A DNA stretch of 27,662 nt, taken from JBBSBR01 sp038251135 (GTDB lineage: Bacteria; Patescibacteriota; Saccharimonadia; UBA4664). Under the pieces are notes generated by a model, which saw only the letters and a program-made list of their open reading frames with translations, was not told the origin of the DNA and searched no databases. The DNA lies in NCBI GenBank assembly GCA_038251135.1, contig JBBSBR010000014.1, forward strand, positions 1-27,662. Reading direction: 5' to 3'. The position numbers and the translations under genes are program-made. Shown piece after piece: positions 27,418-27,662 of the stretch. Position 1 is the stretch's first letter, and the number at the start of each line of letters is the position of its first letter.

Positions 27418-27662
27418 TGATGTTTGATTACTTTGACGGCCGTGCCATAAGCCGCTACTTCATTCATGACACCGCCGATATCACCCGTATCAAAGCGCAT
27501 GGCCAGTACGGCATTTGCGCCCTTGGAGGCGGCTTCGTCCTTGAGCCGTTCGAGCGCATGAAGCCGGCTATCGGCTAGAAGTTTGGTATAACCTTTGACC
27601 TCTCCGCCGAAGACGGTCCGGAAACTAGCACCGATGTTGCCGAACATATTACGGCTGCGCAC
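27414..27662 (-). CDS. YbjQ-like (UPF0145/DUF74) protein, partial
   Basis: The last 82 codons, the 5' end being beyond the window. SRNMFGNIGASFRTVFGGEV, then GYTKLLADSRLHALERLKDE and AASKGANAVLAMRFDTGDIG, followed by VAAYGTAVKV, is the pattern of YbjQ/UPF0145 proteins, small beta-rich pentameric proteins sometimes called heavy-metal-binding. The GTG at the window edge lies inside the domain and is not the real start. It overlaps the YggU gene by 4 nt and forms an operon with it. Confidence 0.85.
   Translation of the reverse strand: MRSRNMFGNIGASFRTVFGGEVKGYTKLLADSRLHALERLKDEAASKGANAVLAMRFDTGDIGGVMNEVAAYGTAVKVIKHQ

Overview
The window looks like a chromosomal segment from a member of the Patescibacteria / Candidate Phyla Radiation, most plausibly a saccharibacterial (TM7-like) lineage. 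Evidence: one long minus-strand ribosomal-protein cluster has the usual S10-spc-alpha order but no rpmD (uL30) between rpsE and rplO, a loss shared across CPR bacteria. The same cluster also lacks adk and map between secY and infA, and starts at rplC with no rpsJ. Genes are packed with one-base TAATG stop/start overlaps, and many loci are small and unrecognised. TGA ends many genes, so the UGA=Gly code of Gracilibacteria/Absconditabacteria is excluded. The four tRNAs all encode CCA. The phylum assignment is inference from gene content; no comparison was run.

Layout. 1-900: the start of a secreted protein (minus), a GlsB/YeaQ-like membrane protein (plus) and a hairpin-rich stretch. 899-2692: tRNA-Thr(TGT), tRNA-Tyr, tRNA-Thr(GGT), a PspC-domain protein, rpmG (L33) and tRNA-Trp on the minus strand, the remains of the classic tRNA-tuf-rpmG-tRNA(Trp)-secE-nusG neighbourhood; a DUF5684-like membrane protein reads the other way. 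2773-6221: a tight minus-strand operon of an RCK/TrkA ion-channel-like protein, an RluD-type pseudouridine synthase, HolB (delta prime) and a TPR protein. 6320-7384: a long protein with an N-terminal WhiB iron-sulfur domain, a family otherwise characteristic of Actinobacteria and their phages.

7542-21486: 28 ribosomal-protein genes plus secY, infA and rpoA. They appear to form two transcription units: rplC to secY from a promoter at about 21618-21647 with a structured leader, and infA to rpsI from a promoter at 11637-11665, ending at a strong intrinsic terminator at 7492-7522. Together they supply most of the core ribosome, the translocon channel, IF-1 and the RNA polymerase alpha subunit.

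21773-27662 is an accessory region of small, mostly single-gene units: two small membrane proteins, a winged-helix protein with a degenerate Nudix domain, a 44-aa peptide / DEDDh exonuclease / small HTH-like protein operon, three unrecognised proteins, RarA, a YggU (DUF167) protein and a YbjQ-like protein cut by the window edge. Between 24029 and 24289 lies a decayed second copy of the 82-aa membrane gene whose 3' end has been replaced by the 3' end of rarA, joined at a shared Ile-Gly-Tyr-Gly coding stretch. This scar and the intact copy are direct repeats that bracket the Nudix/exonuclease cassette.

The most interesting observations are the WhiB-domain regulator in a patescibacterial ribosomal neighbourhood, the chimeric pseudogene with its perfected palindrome, the channel-like protein with no potassium selectivity filter, the structured leader of the rplC operon, and -10 boxes only 6 nt from start codons that suggest leaderless mRNAs.
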